A model generated the notes under the pieces. It saw only the letters and a program-made list of their open reading frames with translations, was not told where the DNA came from and did no database searches. Shown here piece after piece: positions 45,218 to 59,300 of a stretch of DNA of 64,000 bases (position 1 is its first letter; every line of letters begins with the position of its first letter). Location: contig JAZKJV010000296.1 in assembly GCA_037367405.1 (NCBI GenBank), positions 434,001 to 498,000 of the forward strand. The letters are read 5' to 3'. Position numbers and translations under genes: made by a program. The DNA is from Ottelia alismoides. Its lineage: Eukaryota > Streptophyta > Magnoliopsida > Alismatales > Hydrocharitaceae.

Positions 45218-45359
45218 TGTTGGGAAAAATAAGCATCGTGTTTATTCCTTGAGCCCTAGACTCTCTTATATAGGGAGAGGCCTATGGGCAAATTACATAA
45301 GGTAGATAAACAAAAAGATAAATAGATAAAAGATACAAGAATATAAATAAACTTCTACA
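45218..45359 (-). repeat. CopF 3' LTR
   Basis: Plus-strand ends TGTTGGGAAA and CTTCTACA. The TATA box (minus strand) is flanked by arms seen on the plus strand as GACTCTC and GAGAGGCCT (45259-45283). Confidence 0.93.
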
Positions 45360-45369
45360 CTCCCCCTCA
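45360..45369 (-). other. CopF 3' polypurine tract
   Basis: TGAGGGGGAG on the minus strand abuts the 3' LTR. An identical 10-mer lies inside the RT region at 46492-46501. Confidence 0.9.
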
Positions 45370-48300
45370 AGATGGAGCATAGATATCAATCATGCTCATC
45401 TTGGACAAGCAGTTCTGAAAGGGACCCCGAAGCAATGCTTTAGTAAGGATGTTTGCCGTTTGGTCTCCCGAGCTGATATGTGTAGTAGAGATGAAGCCCT
45501 TCTGGATCATATCACGGATATAATGGCAATTCACCTCAATGTGCTTCATTCTCTCATGAAAAGCAGGGTTGTTGGCAATGAATAATGCAACATGATTGTC
45601 ACATTCTTGTGATATGGGAAGTGGAACATCTATATGTAGATCTGTCAGAACTGCGCGAACCCACATCACTTCTGCACATGCTTGGGCCATTGCTCTGTAC
45701 TCTGATTCAACACTGGATCTCGCAACTACTGTTTGCTTCTTGCTCCTCCAAGAAACAAGTGACTCCCCAATGAATATAGCAAAGCCTGATGTAGATTTTC
45801 TATCCTTTGGGCACCCTGCATAGTCTGCATCTGCACATGCTGAAATAGTTATAGTGCCCTTCTTCTTAAAGATCAAACCTGCGCCTGGAGATGACTTAAG
45901 ATACCTTAGTATCATATGTATGGTGTCCATGTGTACTTGGCGAGGTTGTTCCATGAACTGGCTCACTTTATTTACTGCAAATGTAATATCTGGTCTAGTA
46001 ATGGTAACATAAAGGAGCCTCCCTACCAGTTCTTTGTACCTTCTTTTATCGACCTCCTCAGTGTCGTCATCATGCATCTTCATGCTTGGATCCATTGGTG
46101 TAGAAGCAAGTCGACATCCAAGCATTCCTATGTCACTTAGCAAGTCAGTGACATATTTCCTCTGAGTCATCACGAGTCCTCCTTCATTCATAGCAAACTC
46201 CAATCCAAGGAAATATCTCAGTACTCCTAGATCCTTGGTAACAAACTCATGGCCTAAGAATCCTTTTGCTAATTTTATTCCCTGCATATCATCTCCTGTA
46301 ATGAGTATATCGTCAACATACACCATAATGACAGTCATACCTCTGGATGTCTTTTGTACAAAAAGCGAATGGTCTGCATTTGACCTTTTGAACCCTTGCT
46401 TCTCAAACAAATCTGAGAGCTTCTGGAACCAAGCTCTTGGGTTCTGTTTTAGGCCATAGATCGCCCTATGAAGCCTGCGTACCTGTCTATACTCCCCCTC
46501 AGCAGTAAACCCAGGTGGTTGCTGCATGTAAACTTTTTCCTGAAGATCACCATATAAAAATGCATTTTTGACATCCAGTTGAAACAGGGGCCAATCTCGA
46601 ATCACAACAATAGATAAAAGAATCCGTAAAGTAGAGTGTCGAGCAACGGGAGAAAACGTGTCAAGATAATCTACCCCATACGTCTGAGTAAAGCCCCGAG
46701 CAACCAGTCGAGCCTTGTACCTATCAATACTGCCATCGACATTATGCTTCACCGTAAACACCCACTTGCAACTCACAATAGATGCCCCAGTAGGAGCTGG
46801 AACAAGACTCCAAGTACCTCTCGACTGAAGGGCAGCCATCTCCTCCTCCATAGCCAGTCACCATCTACTGTCAGCTAATGCTTCTTGGCGAGTCCTTGGA
46901 ATATTCACAGTAGATAAAGCACCTACAAATCTCCGGAATTCTCCTGCCAGACGCTCAAAGGTAACATGAGAAGCAATCGGATAGGACGCACATGACCTCT
47001 TCTGCTTCCTCAGTGCAATAGGCAAATCAAAGTCTGCATCAGTTGTCCCAACATCCGTGTTATCCCCTGCCTATTCCTGCTGAGATATGTCGTCAGTCCC
47101 ATCATTAGAAATAATGTTATCAGAACAAACCTCGGGCATGTTTGATGATTGACCATGATCATGAGCAGGGGCTGGCCGTCGACTGTAGTGGCGTGGTAGA
47201 GGAGGAACCAAAGACGTGGGAGGTGGTAGAGGTGGTGGCGGTGGTGGAGATGGTGGTGGTGATGGGGATGGAGGTAGTGAAGATGTAGGAACTTGTTGTA
47301 GCACATACAAGGGTGGAGGAGGAATATAGATTTCATTACTTATATCTGATGGCACCAACCTGTCACCAGTAGGAGAGAAAAACATGACAAACTCAAAAAT
47401 GTGACATCTGCACTGACATAGTATTTCCGATGTAACGGATCATAGCACCGATACCCCTTTTGAGTTCTCGAATACCCAACAAAACACATTTGATAGCCCT
47501 AGGAGAGAGCTTGTCAACCCCTGGAGATAACTTGTGAACGAATGCCACAGATCGAAAGCCACGTGGAGTTAGGGAAAATAATTTCTTGTCAGGAAAAACG
47601 AGGGAGAAAGGTATCTTCTCTCCCAACACAGACGAGGGCATGCGATTAATGAGATAACATGCAGTAAGAATCGCATCGCTCCAGAACGAGTGTGAAGCAC
47701 AACTCTGGACAAGAAGCGTGCGAGCGACATCAAGGAGGTGGCGGTGTTTTCTTTCTGCAACACCATTCTGTTGGGACGTGTAAGCACAAGACGTTTGATA
47801 AAAAATGCCATGGATTGAAAGAAACTGAGATAATGTTCGAGTACAAAATTCAAGGGCATTATCAGTTTTTACAATCTTGATAGAAACAAAAAACACATTC
47901 TGCACTTCTTTAATAAAATTCATAATAGTGATGCCCGCTTCAGATTTATTCTTTAACAGAAAAACCCAAGACAAACGACTGAAATCATCCACAGCAACTA
48001 AGTAGAACTTGTGTCCCTGATGATGTGGAACACGACTTGGACCCCAAATATCAATATAAAAAAACTCAAAAGGAGAGCTACTGCTCCGACTCTGACGACT
48101 AGGGAAGACAGACTGATGATGCTTCCCTAACTGACAAGCTTCACCATCGAATGACGAGCGGGGTGAGATCTGAGGAAGGACTTGACACAGTTTCTGAAAC
48201 AGAAATGACCAAAGCGCAGATGCCATAAATAAGGAGAGACAGGTCCAGTGGAATGGGATGAAGCTCCAGCGTAAGGTGTATGGACCAGTCGATACAGCCC

Positions 48301-49631
48301 GCCTTGCTCACAGCCATGTCCAATCACGTTGCCCGTGAGAATGTCCTGGAACACAAGAGATGATGGGTCAAATATCGCTCGACTATGTAGATCCTTAGTA
48401 ATCTGGCTAATTGACAGTAAGTTCATTGAGAAATTAGGAGCATGAAGCACATTCTGCAACTGCATGGAAGGTGTTAAGGCAATCTGTCCCTGTCCTGTAA
48501 TGGGAGAATAAGTCCCATCTGCTATGACAACGGTCCTTCCTGGTATAACTTCCCTATATGATGTGAGTTGGTGTCTATCTCCACACAAATGATGTGTGGC
48601 ACCTGAATCTACAATCCATTCTGAGGTACGTGACCTCTGGTAGAAAGCAGAAGGATGAGCACTGCCTGAGGAACTAGCTTCTGCAGTAGCAACAACGTCC
48701 AAGCCGCTCTCTAAGAATGGTGGAGTACTGGCTGGTGGCATGATATCACGTAGAAGAGACACTAGGTCATCATATCGTGAATCCGAAGCTGTAGGAGCAC
48801 CCTGATGTTGTATCTGTTCTGCTGCACGGGAAGATGCTGGGAAACCATGCTTAAAATAGCATGTGTCTTCCGTATGACCAATCCGACGATAGTAAGTGCA
48901 CTGTAATCCACGACCAAGGCCAAACCTACCACGTGGTCCTCGTCCACGGAAATGAGATAAATTACCTCTTCCACTAGAGGTTGCCATAGCAGAGGAATTT
49001 GGCACAGTAGTAGAGCTTGAGATATTGATTCGGCTCGATCGTCGAAAGGCCTCCTCCATTGGAGGAATGGTAGCATCTGCTAGAATCTGAGAAGAAGCCG
49101 TCTCATACTGTGAATCAAGAGAGGCTAGAAAGACCCCCACCATCGTCGCGTTCCGATATGTCTTCAATTGTTCTGGAGTAGCTGTGAGAGGAATGAAACT
49201 GTGAAGCCTCTCAAACATTCCCTCAATGCAGTATAGTGAGCATGCAGGGGTCGACCATTCTGCTTTATCGTGAAGATGTCATGCTGGAGCTATAGGATCT
49301 TTGTCTCATTCTTGGCTTGTGAATACGTGGCGGCAAGAATGTCCCACATGGCTTTGGCAGTAGGTTGATGCAAGACATCATTAGCAATGTCTGGAATTAG
49401 GGTACCAGACAACCAGACCTGAGCATATGCGTCATCAGCCTTCCATGAGGCATATATCCCTGTTTTCTCCTCAGGCTCATCCTCTGTAAGAATATGTTTC
49501 TTACCCATCGACTTCATTAGGCTCATGAACTGCATGGCCCATAACTCATAGTTGGATCCATCCATCTTCACAATAGGCGTAGGACCTTTGAAGGTCCCTG
49601 TAGTGGGGATCTCGATCTTGCTTTCTGACAT
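45367..49631 (-). pseudogene. CopF gag-pol, broken in several places
   Basis: Gag begins at 49631 (MSESKIEIP) and runs to a stop near 49290. It resumes in 49218-48127 through a damaged zinc knuckle ([14 protein letters not shown], second Cys replaced by Tyr), protease [11 protein letters not shown] and the integrase zinc region. Integrase continues in a shifted frame (48226-47393), with a proline-rich linker (47385-47071). The RT-RNase H part (46851-45367, 494 residues) is a single open frame with [12 protein letters not shown] and YVDDILITGDD. No complete product is possible. Confidence 0.92.
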
Positions 49632-50090
49632 TCTGACTGGAGAAAACTAGGGTTGTAGACAAGATAAGACTTGGTCTATACTGACATCACTAGGTTTAGT
49701 TGCACGTGTAGACCTCTATGCAACCAAACCCATCACCTTGGAGGCGAACGGAGAGCCGCTTATGAAGATGACAACTGAACCCTAGGGACGGTGAAACCCT
49801 AGGGACAGCCGGCGGCACACGTGCAAAAGGAGCACATACGGTTGGCGCACAGGAAGACGGTGCTTGGGCTCAGCCGCACAGCCACACGCGTGGAGGCGGT
49901 GCGTGAGGGCAGGGAGCGCGTGAAGGGGCTGCATGCGGGGAGGAGCCCGCGCGAGAGGCACTGCGTCGAGGGCACGCGCGCAGAGGTTGCACGATGGTGG
50001 GCGGCGCGTCGATGGTGGGCGGCGTGCGGAGGCTTGATGGTGGAGGGCTAGATTTAGGGTTCGGTACAAGAGCTCCGGTCTAGGACCGCC

Positions 50091-50102
50091 GCTCTGATAC
50101 CA
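50091..50102 (-). other. CopF primer-binding site
   Basis: TGGTATCAGAGC on the minus strand abuts the LTR at 50103. Confidence 0.92.
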
Positions 50103-50244
50103 TGTTGGGAAAAATAAGCATCATGTTTATTCCCTGAGCCATAGACTCTCTTATAAAGGGAGAGGCCTATGGGCAAATTACATAAGGTAGACAAACGAAA
50201 AGATAAATAGATAAAAGTTACAATAATATAAATAAACTTCTATA
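50103..50244 (-). repeat. CopF 5' LTR
   Basis: 142 bp, 9 differences from 45218-45359, followed by GGTAC. The element's first base pair is TA-type rather than TG because of a substitution at the plus-strand end. Confidence 0.93.
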
Positions 50245-52404
50245 GGTACAACATACACCTTCACTAGCTGTTACAGGGCAGATTTATCAAAATGGATTAT
50301 AGACTCAGGTGCATCTCATCACCTCTGTGGTGATAGAAGTCAGTTTATTGTTTTTGGCCCAACGCAACCTGGACGATCTATTGTGATAGCAGATGGAACA
50401 CATTCCCTTATTATTGATCAGGGGGAGGTGCAACTAACTCATGCAATGAATCTACAAAATGTCCTTTATGCACCTGATTTATCAATGAACTTATTGTCTA
50501 TTAGTCAAATTATCAAAGATTTACATTGTCGTACCATTTTTGACCCTTCTGCTCTTGTGTTCAGGACATTCTAACGGGCAGGGTGATTGGTACTGGCCGT
50601 GAGCAAGGAGGTCTTTACAGACTAGCGCAATCTCCATATGCTGGTGCTTCTTCCATTGGCACTAGTTCTGTATCCCCTTACATGTGGCATCTTCGTTTTG
50701 GTCATCTTCCTCTACAAAAGCTATGCCATGTTCTTCCACAGATTTCACCTCGCTGCACCTTCCAGTATGAGGCTTGCCAGCTTGGGAAGCATCATCGATC
50801 TACATTTCAGAGTCGTCCGGGTCAAAGTCGTCATGGTTTGTTTGAGTTGTTTCATTTCGATATTTGGGGTTCAAGTCGGGCATAGATTTTATCTTGTTGC
50901 TGTTGACGAGTTTTCAAGTTTACCTTAAGTCTATCTTCTTAAGCATAAGTCAGATGTTGGTCTTGTTATTCAGTCCTTCATTATTGAAATAAAGAACATC
51001 TTTTCTACAAAAATCAAATATATACGCTCTGACCATGCTTTAGAGTTTTATACTAGACAGCTTGTCACATTTCTTGCGTCTCATGGTATTGTTCATCAAA
51101 CTTCCTGTGGATATACTTCCCAACAAAATGGGGTGGCTGAAAGAAAACACCCACCTCTTGGATGTTACAAGGACTCTTTTGATTCAGAGTCATGCTCCTC
51201 ATTCATATTGGGGGGATGCGGTTCAAACTGCATGTTATCTTGTTAATCGCATACTCTCTTCTGTTCTGGGTGAAAAGATCCCCTTCTTGATTACATTTCC
51301 CGAGATGAATCTTTTTTCTCACACACCTGGAGTTTTTGGTTCTGTGGCTTTTGTTCACCAGATGTCTCCTGGTCTTGACAAGCTCTCTCTAGAGATCTCA
51401 AATGTGTGTTTGTTGGATACTTTAAGACACAAAAGGGCTATCGTTGCTTCGACCCAGTTTAACGGAAGTACTATGTCAGTGCTGATGTCACTTTTTTTGA
51501 ATCTATTATGTATTTTTCTCCTACTGGTGATAAGCTCATTTCTTCTAATGATGGGAAGAGGTCTATATGCCTTTACTTTCGATCTCCACTCTACCAGTTC
51601 CACCACAGTTACATCATTCACCACCGCTGCCACCGCCACCACCTGCACCATAGTCCTCTCCACCTTCGTTCTTTCCCCAGGTCTACCAATGTCGACCTCG
51701 TGCTCTCGTGTCTCAACCATCATCCATGATGCCCAAGGTATGTTCTGAACAATTGAGTTTGTCTAATGGCAATGGTGCTTTGCATGAACAATTTGAGATG
51801 CAGGATGTTGACGATGCTACCCCTTCTGTGAGCACTGATGATCTGAATGTTCCTATTGCTCTACGAAAGTAGAGGTGTGCATGCACTATGCATCCTCTTG
51901 CTTCCCATGTGTCACTGGATCACCTTTCCTAGGAATTTCAGAGGTTCGTTATGGCGTTGTCTGCAGTGGAGATACCACACTCTTATTAGGATACGCTGAA
52001 GAGTAGTCACTGGCGCCCTTCTACGGAGGAGGTGATGGCAACTTTACAGTGTAGAAGTACGTGGAGTAGTGTGCATGCCCCCCTTGGTGCGTTTGTTGTT
52101 GGGAGCAAGTGGGTGTTTACAGAGAAACATTGGGCAGATGGTATTGTTTATGGATATAAGGCAAGACTGGTTGCTCGTGGGTTCACTCAAACGTATGGGG
52201 TGGACTAGCAGGATACTTTTTCCCATGTTGCGTTTCACTCTACGTTGCGTATTCTCATTGTTGTTGCTGGTTCGTGATTGGTTGCTTTTCCAGTTAGATG
52301 TAAAGAATGCTTTCTTGTATGGCGATCTGCATAAAGAAGTCTACATGCAGAAACCACCTGGGTTTGCAGCTGAGGGGAAGTCTAATATGGTGTGCCGACT
52401 TCAC

Positions 52405-52729
52405 TGACTGGGATCAACACTGGGATCAGCAAACCAGGAAGTGTATCATAAATAAAGATAAAAATATGAACAACACATGGAATATTACGTGGAAGCCTAC
52501 TCCCTAGGGAGCATGATGAAACCGCAGGAGAAGGCCTCAAAGGGCCATATGTTGTATTCAACTTTCTCAATGGATACAAGAGATCCGGGGCTCCTTATAT
52601 AGCCTCCACAGAGCCTCCATTCCCACCACTGGTGATGTGAGACTAAACACATGGATGGGATAAATGGATCCTGGAGGTATCCATTTACCCATCTACAACA
52701 TAAGAAGCGCACAATCAAATACTCCAACA
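52405..52729 (-). repeat. CopG: isolated copia-like LTR
   Basis: Read on the minus strand, a purine block GGGGCGGAG is followed by TGTTGGAGTATTTGATTG, with a TATA box CTATATAAGG near the middle. The plus-strand ends are TG (52405) and CA (52728-52729), 325 bp. No flanking 5-bp duplication is present (TTCAC versus CTCCG), so it is an LTR left from a truncated element, not a solo LTR at a clean site. About 130 bases to the right may be its internal 3' end. Confidence 0.6.
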
Positions 52730-55179
52730 CTCCGCCCCTACCATCTCCTCTACAGTTTGGTGACAGATTTTTCGGCTTCTCTTTATTGCTCTCCATTGTT
52801 TTATGATTTTTAACACTGCATGGAGGGACAACTTTGTGTAAGCCCATCATGAGAGATTATTTTGATTATTTGCTTGCTTTTGGGTTGTGATCGACCTCGT
52901 GATTCCCCTCCCCCACACATTGAGAGTTTTCCACGTTAAAAATTCTCCGTGCATGTGGTTGATTTTTTTGGTGGTTGGAATTTTTATCCGTAGCTGTAAT
53001 TGATATATATACAAGATCCACTTATCAACTTTGGTATTTTTCCGTGATTCGATATATAAGGGGAATCTATTACCAATAAATGGTATTAAATACAATATGG
53101 TTGATAAGATGAAATATTAGCACCAGCAGGATGATCATCCTGAATGGGACCAATTACAACTTATGGAAAAACACGATGAAAGACATACTATTTATGAAGG
53201 CCATGCACCTTCCAGTTTTTACCACCAGAATCTTGAATACAAGAGCGATGATGAATGGGATTTTGACCATGAACATGTATGCGGATTTATTTGATAATTT
53301 ATGGATGAGAATTTGTACAATCATATCCATGAGAATTTGTACAATCATATCCACAACGAGTCATATGCATGTACACTTTGGTCGAAGTTTGAGAATCCGT
53401 ATGCTTCAAAGACTATGAGCAACAAGTTATTTGTGGTTACAAGATGGATGCAGTTGAAACTTGAAATTCAAGGATGGTATATTTATTCCAGACCATCTAG
53501 ACAAATTTCAAGGAATTACCAATAAGCTTTTCAACATGGGAATAAAATTCAAAGATGAGGTTTTAGGTCTGCTATTACTTGTTACTCGTCCAAATAGTTA
53601 GAAAACGTTTCGAATCTCTCTTACAAACTCCGTACCTAATGGAATTATTTCCTCGGAGATCATCAAGGCTGGTGGTTTGAATGAAGAGATGACAAGATCT
53701 CAAGGTTCTTCGTCATAGTCAGAAGTTTTGGTCACAACAAATTGGGAGAAGCAAATTCAGGAATTTTAAGGGAAGAGATCAAAGAAAGGTCATATCGCCA
53801 TCACTGTTAAACATAATCTACTCACAGTGTATGGCATGAATATGGTGAATGATGTTAAAGATTATACATGTTGACTCGTCGACAGTGGTTCAACTTTTAC
53901 GTAACTTCCACAAGGGAATTTTTCGTAAGTTACACCTCTGGTGATCTTGACATTCTTAGAATGGGTAACAGTTCCTGATCTAAAGTTATTGGTAATGGTA
54001 TAGTTATTTTCCAAAATGCTACCAGAGTTTCTTTGAAGCTAGAAGATGTAAGGCACACACTTGACATGCATCCGGACATGATATCTATGGGAAGACTCGA
54101 CTACGAAGGTTACTGCAACACACAGGGGAGTGGACAATGGAAGCTTGCCAAGGTTACTTCCCTGTGGCTCAAGGGAAGAAGTGCAACAATAATCCATATG
54201 TTATACATGTATCATTTCCAAGTTTGTAATGAATGCGTCTCATAATGACCGTTCAATTTAGCTGTGGCCTAGGAGGCTTAGCCATATGAGCGAGAAGAGA
54301 TTGCATTCCTCAATTAGGAGGAATCTTCTTCAGACGTAAAGAAAGAAAAGATAGAGCGATGCACTTTTTTCTTAGTTGGAAAGAAGTCCAGACTTACATT
54401 TAAAAGTAACTCACCCTCCAGGAAGACACAAGTATTGGAGTTGGTTCACATAGACTTATTTGATCCTTTTAGTGTTAGTTTTCTTGTTGGTGCACTTTAT
54501 TTTGTCACCTTTGTCGATGATTTTTCTAAGAAGTTACGGGTCTATATGCAAAAGAGGAAGGATTAGGTCTTTAGTGTGTTCAAGAACTTTCTTGCACTTG
54601 TTGAGAGGTAAACGTGAAAGAAGCTTAAGTGCATACACAACGATAACATTGGAGAGTACGTGTGATCCTTTGACATGTATTGCCGATCTCATGGAATTAA
54701 ACATCAGAAGACTCCTCAACAGACTCCTTAGTTGGATAGTGTTACCAAGAGGATGAATTGGAATCTCATGTAGAGAGTTAGGTGCCTACTTTTTGAGGCA
54801 AAGTTCCCAAGTTCCTTTTGGGTGACCTCTTGAGCACTATTGCTCATGTGATCAATTTGTCTCCACACATTACTTTGAATGGAGATATCCTCAATAGAGC
54901 CCGGTATGGAAAAGATGTTTCCTTTTAGCACTTATGTGTGTTTAGTTGCATAATCTTTGTACATATTCCAATGGACGAGTGTTCAAAGTTAGAATTAAAG
55001 ACTTGATCGTGTATCTTTGTGGGATATGGACAAGGAGAATTCGGTTATAGGTTATACGATCATGTAAAGAAGAAGATTGTGAGAAGTTGGTATATAATCT
55101 TTGTTGAAGATCATAACATTGAAGATATTCAGAAGGCATCCAAGAAACCATCTCATGATAACTACAATCCAATTGATAT

Positions 55180-55273
55180 AGATCATATTCCTTTGCAGCT
55201 TGTAGCATAGGTGGATTTAAATATCCAGATCATATTCCTTTGCAGCTTGTAGCATAGGTGGATTTAAATATCC
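55180..55273 (+). repeat. 47-bp perfect tandem duplication
   Basis: The block beginning AGATCATATTCCTTTGCAGC is present twice without a gap (55180-55226 and 55227-55273) in the CopH relic. The length is not a multiple of three. Confidence 0.9.
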
Positions 55274-55739
55274 ATGAGGAGCCTTCTGACCATGAGAAGA
55301 TGATGCTGACATGGCAGATGTCTCTACCAACAGTCAAGAGGAATGCTCTTCCTCTAATACAGATTCATCCTGTAAATTCACGAGAGAAACCCCTCTGCTA
55401 TGCACATGATTATTCTCTTTTGACAAATAGTGGTGAGCCAAAATACTATGAAAAGCCATGCAAGATGTGCAGAAAGACGAGTGGATTGAAGCTATGCAAG
55501 ATGAATTGCAGTCACTATATGATAAAAATATCTTCGAGCTTGTAAAGCTGCCTAGGAGAAAAAGTTTTGAAAAATATGTGGGTTTATAAAGTGAAGTATG
55601 ATGAGAACTCTTTAAATACAAGATCCAAAGCTAGGTTGCTTGAGAAAGGATTCAACCAAAATAAGAGAGTTGATTTTGATGAGATATTTTCTCTCGTGGT
55701 GAAGATGTCATCCATCATAATTATTCTCAGTTTGGCAGC

Positions 55740-55896
55740 TGTAGAGATAGTTCGTAGCATTATTATCTCTTTATGTATTTGTTTGTTATTTCATTATCTT
55801 TGATAGATCTCTATGTAATTTACCCTTAGGGTCTCTCCCTATATAAGAGAGCCTAGGGTTTTCTAAATGATTATCGAGAACTTATTTTTCCCAACA
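55740..55896 (+). repeat. CopI 5' LTR
   Basis: Starts TGTAGAGATAG and ends TTCCCAACA. The TATA box lies between arms AGGGTCTCT (55828-55836) and AGAGAGCCT (55846-55854), which pair with one mismatch. Confidence 0.95.
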
Positions 55897-55909
55897 TGGT
55901 ATCAGAGCC
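55897..55909 (+). other. CopI primer-binding site
   Basis: TGGTATCAGAGCC abuts the LTR. Confidence 0.93.
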
Positions 55910-56367
55910 ACCCTAGGGCTCTCCACCCGCCGCCTCTCCCTTCCCTACCCGCAGCCCCTCTCTCTTCTAGCCGCTGCCAGCGGCTCCAGCTACCAGCCCG
56001 AGCACAGCCGAAGGCCACCAGGGGCCCACCGCTCCAGCCAAGCCCCGGCGGCCTCCGCTCCTTAACCGCCCCAGCCAGGCCCCCAGCGGGCTCCAGCATC
56101 TCCCGGCGGCGCCTCCTCTTGCCGCCTTGCGCCACCAGGCCGCCCCAGCGGTCTCTATACTGCTGTAACCCTCAAGCAGTCCCCAGGCGGCAGTCTCTAG
56201 CCGCCTTAAGGGCTGTAAGCTTCCTTCGAGGCGTGCCCTAGCCTTCTTTTCATCCGATATATGGGTTTGAGTGCGTAATCGTCTACATACGCACTCAAAT
56301 CTAATGCAGTTGGTGTAGACATTCATCACGTGTCTATATAAATCCTTGCTCTTCTCTGCGCAATAGT

Positions 56368-59300
56368 ATGTTAGAATCGAAAGTCGATATGCCCTCCACC
56401 GACGCTTTCAAAGGTCCTGTGCCGATTGTGAAGATGGATGGGTCTAACTATGAGCTCTGGGCTATGCAGTTCATGAGCCTCATGAAGTCTAATGGTAAGA
56501 AACACATTCTTACCGAGGATGAGCCTGCGGAGAAGATAGGGATCTATGCCTCATGGGAGGCTGATGACGCCTACGCAAAGGTCTGGCTGTCTGGTACTTT
56601 AACCATGGAGATAGCTAATGACGTTCTCCATCAGCCCACTGCCAAGGCAATGTGGGACATCCTTGCCGCTACATATTCGCAGGTGCGAAATGAAACAAAG
56701 ATGTTGCAGCTTCTGCATGACATTTTCACCATGAAGCAGAGCGGCAGACCTCTTCATTCCCTATACACATCCCTAAGAGGGATGTTTGAGAAGCTATACA
56801 TTACCATTCCGCTCAACGCTACTCCTGAACAGCAGAAGACGTTTCGGAACACCACCATGGTGGGCGTTCTACTTGCTGCTCTTGATCCGGAGTATGATGC
56901 TGCCCGGTCCCAGATCCTAGCTGATGCAGTTATTCCTCCAGTGGAGGATGTTTATAGACGGCTCAGTCGCATTCCAGTCCCCTCCAGCGCTTCTACTCCA
57001 CCCCAATCAGCGATGGCAGTCTCACGTGGGAGAGGTGGACCGCATTCTGGCCGTGGTCGTGGACGTGGCCGTGGACCCAGGGAAGGAGTGGCTGCTTCAG
57101 TCAGACATGCTCCTATTGTCACCGCACATGACACTCAGAGGAGACATGCTATTCGAAGCATGGATTCCCAGCATCGGCACGTGTTGCCGAGCATTCTCAG
57201 TCTCCATTTCCCTCTACTGCAGATAGTCGCTTTGCCGAGCATTCTCAGTCTCCATTTCCCGCCACTGCCTCCGCCAGTTCATCCGCTGCTGCGAGCACTT
57301 CAGTTAGATCTCCTGCATTCATATCCCCTCATGATATATCTGACTGGGTGATAGATTCCGGAGCCACACATCATCTCTGCCAAGACAGAGGCAGATTACA
57401 GGCCTACAGGAATATTCCTCCCGGCCGTTCAGTTCAGATAGCCGATGGTACATATTCGCCACTGGTTGGACAGGGGGAGGTTTTTCTATCCCCCACTATG
57501 CAGCTACAGAACGTCTTACATGCTCCTGAGTTCTCTATGAATTTGCTATCTATTAGTCAGATTACCAAGGACTTGAATTGTCGTGCTATATTTGACCCGT
57601 CTTCTCTCAACTTTCAGGACATACTCACGGGCAAGGTGATTGGTTGTGGCTCTGAGCAGAATGGCTTATATCGACTGGTTCGAGATTCCTATGCTGGCGT
57701 CTCATCCTTTTCTGCTGGACCAGTCTCTCCGTACATTTGGCACCTCCGGTTTGGTCATCTTCCGCTCTAGAAAATGCGTCATCTTCTGCCCCAGATCTCT
57801 CCTAGTTCGTCCTTCAGATGTGAAGCGTGTCAGTTGGGAAAGCATCACAGGTCGAGCTTCCCACGTCGTCCGAGTCGGAGCAGTAGCTCCCCTTTTGAGT
57901 TGTTACATGTTGATATATGGGGTCCTAGTCATGTTCCCGATCATCAGGGACACAGATTTTATCTTGTGGTAGTGGATGATTTCTCACGTGTGTCATGGGT
58001 CTTTCTTTTGAAAAATAAATCTGAAGCAGGAGATGTGATCAAAAATTTGCTTAATGAAGTGCAAAATGTTTTTTCTACCTCTGTCAAATATGTTCGAACG
58101 GATAATGCCCTCGAATTTTGTACACGCTCACTTTCTCTATTCCTTTCATCAAGGGGTATTATTCATCAGACCACTTGTGCGTATACCTCACAACAAAATG
58201 GTGTGGCGGAAAGAAAGCATCGCCATCTCTTGGATATCACTCGAACACTGTTGATCCAGAGTTGTGCTCCTATTTCATTCTGGGGCGATGCTGTTCTTAC
58301 TGCCTGTTATCTGGTTAACCGAATGCCATCCTCTGTTATTGGGGATAAGATACCCATTTCTCTTATTTTTCCCGACAAGGAGTTATTTTCACTGACTCCA
58401 CGTGTTTTTGGTACTGTGGCTTTCGTTCATCATCTATCTCCCGGACTTGACAAACTCTCCCCTAGAGCTGTCAAGTGCGTCTTTGTTGGTTATTCCAGAA
58501 CTCGGAAGGGCTACCGGTGTTATGATCCTGTGACTAAGCGGTACTTTGTGAGTGCTGATGTCACTTTCTTTGAGTCGGTCATGTATTTTTCTCCTGCAGG
58601 TGACAGAATGGTACCATCCACTACCACTGATGATATCTATGTTCCTCCACCACCTACATTGAGTACTCCTGAGTTGTCTCATGTGCCTGTCTCCATGCCA
58701 GCACCACCGCCACCACCGCCTCCACGTCCACCCATTCCACGACCTATCGTCTCACCATTACCTAAATTCTATACACACCGTTCAGGTCCTGCTCAGACTA
58801 CACAGCAGCCAATCATCGCGCCTCAGGTATGTTCCGATGGCATTACTACTGACGGGTCAGGTTTGGTACATGTGTAGGACCCATCAGGTACGACAGATGA
58901 TGATCTTGATGTTCCGATTGCCATTCGGAAACAGAAGCGGCAATGTGCCTCTTATCCATTTGCGTCACAGGTGTCTTTTCACCGTCTCACTGGTGATTTT
59001 CAGAGGTTTGCCATAGCATTGTCTTCCGTGGATAAACCACGGACATACCAGGAGGCTTTGCAGAATGATTGTTGGCGAATAGCAATGGAGGAGGAGATGA
59101 GGGCCCTACAATCTCATGGCACATGGTCTTTGGTCCCTGCACCTTCTGATGCTTCAGTTGTGAGCTGTAAATGGGTCTTCACAGTAAAATATCATGCAGA
59201 TGGCACGTTGGATAGGTACAAAGCCCGCTTGGTTGCACGTGGGTTTACACAAACCTATGGTGTGGATTACATGGATACATTCTCTCCAGTGGCGAGACAC

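Larger units (their letters stand above)
45218..50244 (-). mobile_element. CopF: degenerate copia on minus strand inside CopE
   Basis: LTRs of 142 bp (45218-45359 and 50103-50244) are flanked by GGTAC (45213-45217 and 50245-50249). They differ at 9 positions by eye (about 6%), the most diverged of the complete pairs. One difference changes the outer CA of the right LTR to TA. PBS is at 50091-50102 and the polypurine tract at 45360-45369, both on the minus strand. Confidence 0.95.
43534..52404 (+). mobile_element. CopE: degenerate copia, 3'-truncated, split by CopF
   Basis: It has a 5' LTR (43534-43667), PBS, gag from 44222, an interruption by CopF at 45218-50249, then protease, integrase and the start of RT to 52404. 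There the sequence switches abruptly to CopG. The second half of RT, RNase H and 3' LTR are missing. Confidence 0.9.
44222..52404 (+). pseudogene. CopE gag-pol remnant, split by CopF
   Basis: Gag begins MGDNKADISSMGGFKGPTP (44222). A 248-residue open stretch ends with a stop just before the zinc knuckle, which itself is damaged (CTYYHQTGHSEETC). After CopF come protease WIIDSGASHHLCGD (about 50295), the integrase zinc region (50583-50885), frameshifted integrase core pieces ([11 protein letters not shown] near 51118-51150), and RT start [20 protein letters not shown] (about 52305-52365). There are many stops and frameshifts; it is dead. The closest relative here is CopB by gag sequence. Confidence 0.9.
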
